From contig JABFXB010000107.1 of assembly GCA_013361975.1 (NCBI GenBank), positions 1-7,205 of the forward strand: a stretch of 7,205 nucleotides of DNA, read 5' to 3'. The notes beneath the pieces are model-generated. The model saw only the letters and a list, made by a program, of their open reading frames with translations, had not been told where the DNA came from and did no database searches. Of this stretch, positions 6,141-7,205 are shown one piece after another (the first letter of the stretch is position 1; every line of letters begins with the position of its first letter). The DNA is from Dermatophilaceae bacterium. GTDB lineage: Bacteria; Actinomycetota; Actinomycetes; Actinomycetales; Dermatophilaceae. A program made the translations under genes and the position numbers.

Positions 6141-6916
6141 TGTCGAGCGCCTCCAACGCCCACCACCGCAAGTCGTGGCCCGATGCCCCGGCCGGCTTCT
6201 ACGACGTCGAGGCGGCCGGACTGCGCTGGCTGGCGGAGGCCGAGCCCCGTGGCGGGGCGCGCGTCGTCCCCGTCCGCGACGTCGCTGCCGACCACATCGA
6301 CCTCGCCCGCCTGCACCCTGCGCGCCCCACCGCCGAGGTCGCCGAGGCGCTGGGGCGGGGCCTGGCCGTGACCCACGGGACGGGCGCGCCGGCCTTCGGG
6401 TCGCCACCTCGCGGGTGGACCGGTGACGCGTGGATCGGGCGGCAGCGGCAGTCCAACGAGCCGACGCCGACGTGGGGGCTGTTCTACGCGGAGCAGCGGG
6501 TGCGCCCGTTCGTGCGTCGGGCGGTGGAGCGGGGGCACCTCGACCGCTCCGGGGCACGGGTGGTCGACCGGGTCTGCGACCGGCTGGCGTCCGGCCACTT
6601 CGACGACGACCGCCCACCTGCCCGCATCCACGGTGATCTCTGGTCGGGCAACGTCGTGTTCACCGCGGAGGCCGCGGTGCTGATCGACCCTGCCGCGCAC
6701 GGCGGGCACGGCCTCACCGACCTCGCGATGTTGGCGCTCTTCGGCTGCCCCGGGCTCGACCGCATCGGGGCCGCCTACGAGGAGGTCGCCGGTCTGGCGC
6801 CGGGGTGGCGCGAGCTCATCGAGCTGCACCAGCTGCACCCCCTGGCGACGCACGCGTCGTCGCACGGCTCCGCGTATGCCGCCCAGCTCGTCGACACCGC
6901 ACGCACCTTCGCGTGA
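6140..6916 (+). CDS. fructosamine kinase family protein
   Basis: The family phosphorylates sugar adducts on amines (fructosamines, ribulosamines), which destabilises them and repairs glycated proteins or metabolites; the substrate here is unknown. The fold is aminoglycoside-phosphotransferase-like. In the 258-residue product, KSWPDAPAGF at 11-20 supplies the presumed ATP-binding Lys11. DVEAAGLRWL at 22-31 carries the helix-C glutamate (E24). LFYAEQRV at 114-121 matches a family motif. HGDLWSGN at 164-171 holds catalytic Asp166, and IDPAAHGG at 182-189 holds metal-binding Asp183. The glycine-containing N-terminal strands seen in the roughly 286-residue E. coli YniA are absent. I chose GTG (6140) over an in-frame TTG at 6131 because a -10 hexamer sits 7 nt upstream. 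It is divergent from DAK2 and separated from rpmB by 215 nt. Confidence 0.9.
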   Translation: MSSASNAHHRKSWPDAPAGFYDVEAAGLRWLAEAEPRGGARVVPVRDVAADHIDLARLHPARPTAEVAEALGRGLAVTHGTGAPAFGSPPRGWTGDAWIGRQRQSNEPTPTWGLFYAEQRVRPFVRRAVERGHLDRSGARVVDRVCDRLASGHFDDDRPPARIHGDLWSGNVVFTAEAAVLIDPAAHGGHGLTDLAMLALFGCPGLDRIGAAYEEVAGLAPGWRELIELHQLHPLATHASSHGSAYAAQLVDTARTFA

Positions 6917-6992
6917 GAATGGCGGATGAAGCCCGCGCGGCGCGGTCGAGCGGCCCGCCCGTCGGTCCGGTCGCGTGCGTGGCGACGCCGTT

Positions 6993-7022
6993 TTGTCGTC
7001 CGAGCGAGTCGTCGGCTACTCT
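6993..7022 (+). promoter_or_regulatory. rpmB: probable rpmB promoter
   Basis: TTGTCG (6993-6998) and TACTCT (7017-7022) are separated by 18 nt and resemble a primary-sigma promoter with a TAnnnT -10. The segment is visibly richer in T than its surroundings. Transcription would start near 7029, giving a leader of about 100 nt before rpmB. The 215-nt spacer 6917-7131 holds this promoter and the leader; I see no further gene and no clear terminator in it. Confidence 0.55.
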
Positions 7023-7033
7023 TTACCGGTTCC

Positions 7034-7050
7034 CCCCGTGCACTTCGGGG
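7034..7050 (+). other. small hairpin in the rpmB leader
   Basis: CCCCG (7034-7038) can pair with CGGGG (7046-7050) around a 7-nt loop, close to the predicted 5' end of the rpmB transcript. No T-run follows, so it is not a standard intrinsic terminator. It may stabilise the 5' end or have no function. Confidence 0.35.
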
Positions 7051-7131
7051 TGACGCGCGCCCTCGTGCGTCGGCCCCTAGCCGGTGGTGGAGCTCAGCAC
7101 TTCGTCAACATCGAATTCTCAGGAGATACCC

Positions 7132-7205
7132 GTGGCTGCCAACTGCGACGTCTGCGGCAAGGGACCGAGCTTCGGTCACAACATCTCGCACTCGCACCGC
7201 CGCAC
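7132..7205 (+). CDS. rpmB: 50S ribosomal protein L28, N-terminal part (runs off the window)
   Basis: The frame starts at GTG (7132-7134) and encodes MAANCDVCGKGPSFGHNISH plus a few more residues, the recognisable N-terminus of ribosomal protein L28 of the large subunit. CDVC at residues 5-8 is the first half of its zinc-binding site, so this is the C+ type; the second half lies beyond the window. AGGAGA (7121-7126) with 5 nt of spacing is a good Shine-Dalgarno and fixes the start. About 24 codons are visible. In actinobacteria rpmB is commonly found divergent from and near DAK2-recG; here a fructosamine kinase gene lies between them. Confidence 0.95.
   Translation, partial: MAANCDVCGKGPSFGHNISHSHRR

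Noticed and set aside
4808..6865. Minus-strand frame of 685 codons overlapping the DAK2 gene and antisense to the fructosamine kinase
   Set aside because: Much of its product is Arg-rich and shows no recognisable domain; both overlapped genes have clear family motifs in other frames.
6917..6990. Terminator after the fructosamine kinase gene
   Set aside because: The region is GC-rich with short complementary runs, but I found no strong stem followed by a T-run.

Overview
The window is a high-GC bacterial chromosome segment, almost certainly from an actinomycete. Four of the starts I assign are GTG on sequence grounds and another two are probably GTG. The proteins show the Ala/Arg/Asp/Val bias of such genomes, and the gene order rpmB / DAK2 / recG / rsmD / coaD / DUF177 / rpmF is a familiar actinobacterial arrangement. 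I cannot resolve the genus; Micrococcales or Propionibacteriales would fit. I see no mobile element, CRISPR array, tRNA or rRNA.

Layout. Positions 1-6042 are read on the minus strand in the order DAK2/FakA-like protein (4270-6042), recG (2004-4265), rsmD (1421-2002), coaD (895-1383), DUF177/YceD-family protein (219-794) and rpmF (23-217). Junctions are tight: 4 nt between DAK2 and recG, 1 nt between recG and rsmD, 37 nt between rsmD and coaD, and 1 nt between DUF177 and rpmF. The 100-nt gap between coaD and the DUF177 gene carries a plausible promoter, so the set is probably two transcription units: DAK2-recG-rsmD-coaD, and DUF177-rpmF. A 97-nt divergent region (6043-6139) separates DAK2 from a plus-strand fructosamine-kinase-family gene (6140-6916), which looks leaderless. 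After a 215-nt spacer with a good promoter, rpmB starts at 7132 and runs off the window.

How the genes work together. This is mostly housekeeping. L28 and L32 are zinc-ribbon proteins of the large ribosomal subunit. DUF177/YceD proteins are linked to 23S rRNA, and RsmD methylates 16S rRNA. CoaD makes dephospho-CoA. RecG remodels stalled replication forks. The DAK2 protein resembles FakA, the ATP-binding subunit of fatty acid kinase. The fructosamine kinase is a protein/metabolite deglycation enzyme unrelated in pathway to its neighbours.

I found no convincing undescribed system. The points most worth a second look are the short N-terminus of the fructosamine kinase and its leaderless start, the acidic repeat-bearing insert inside RecG, the FakA-like protein with a kept His-x-His but no cysteine at the expected place, and a pair of palindromes in the rsmD-coaD gap.
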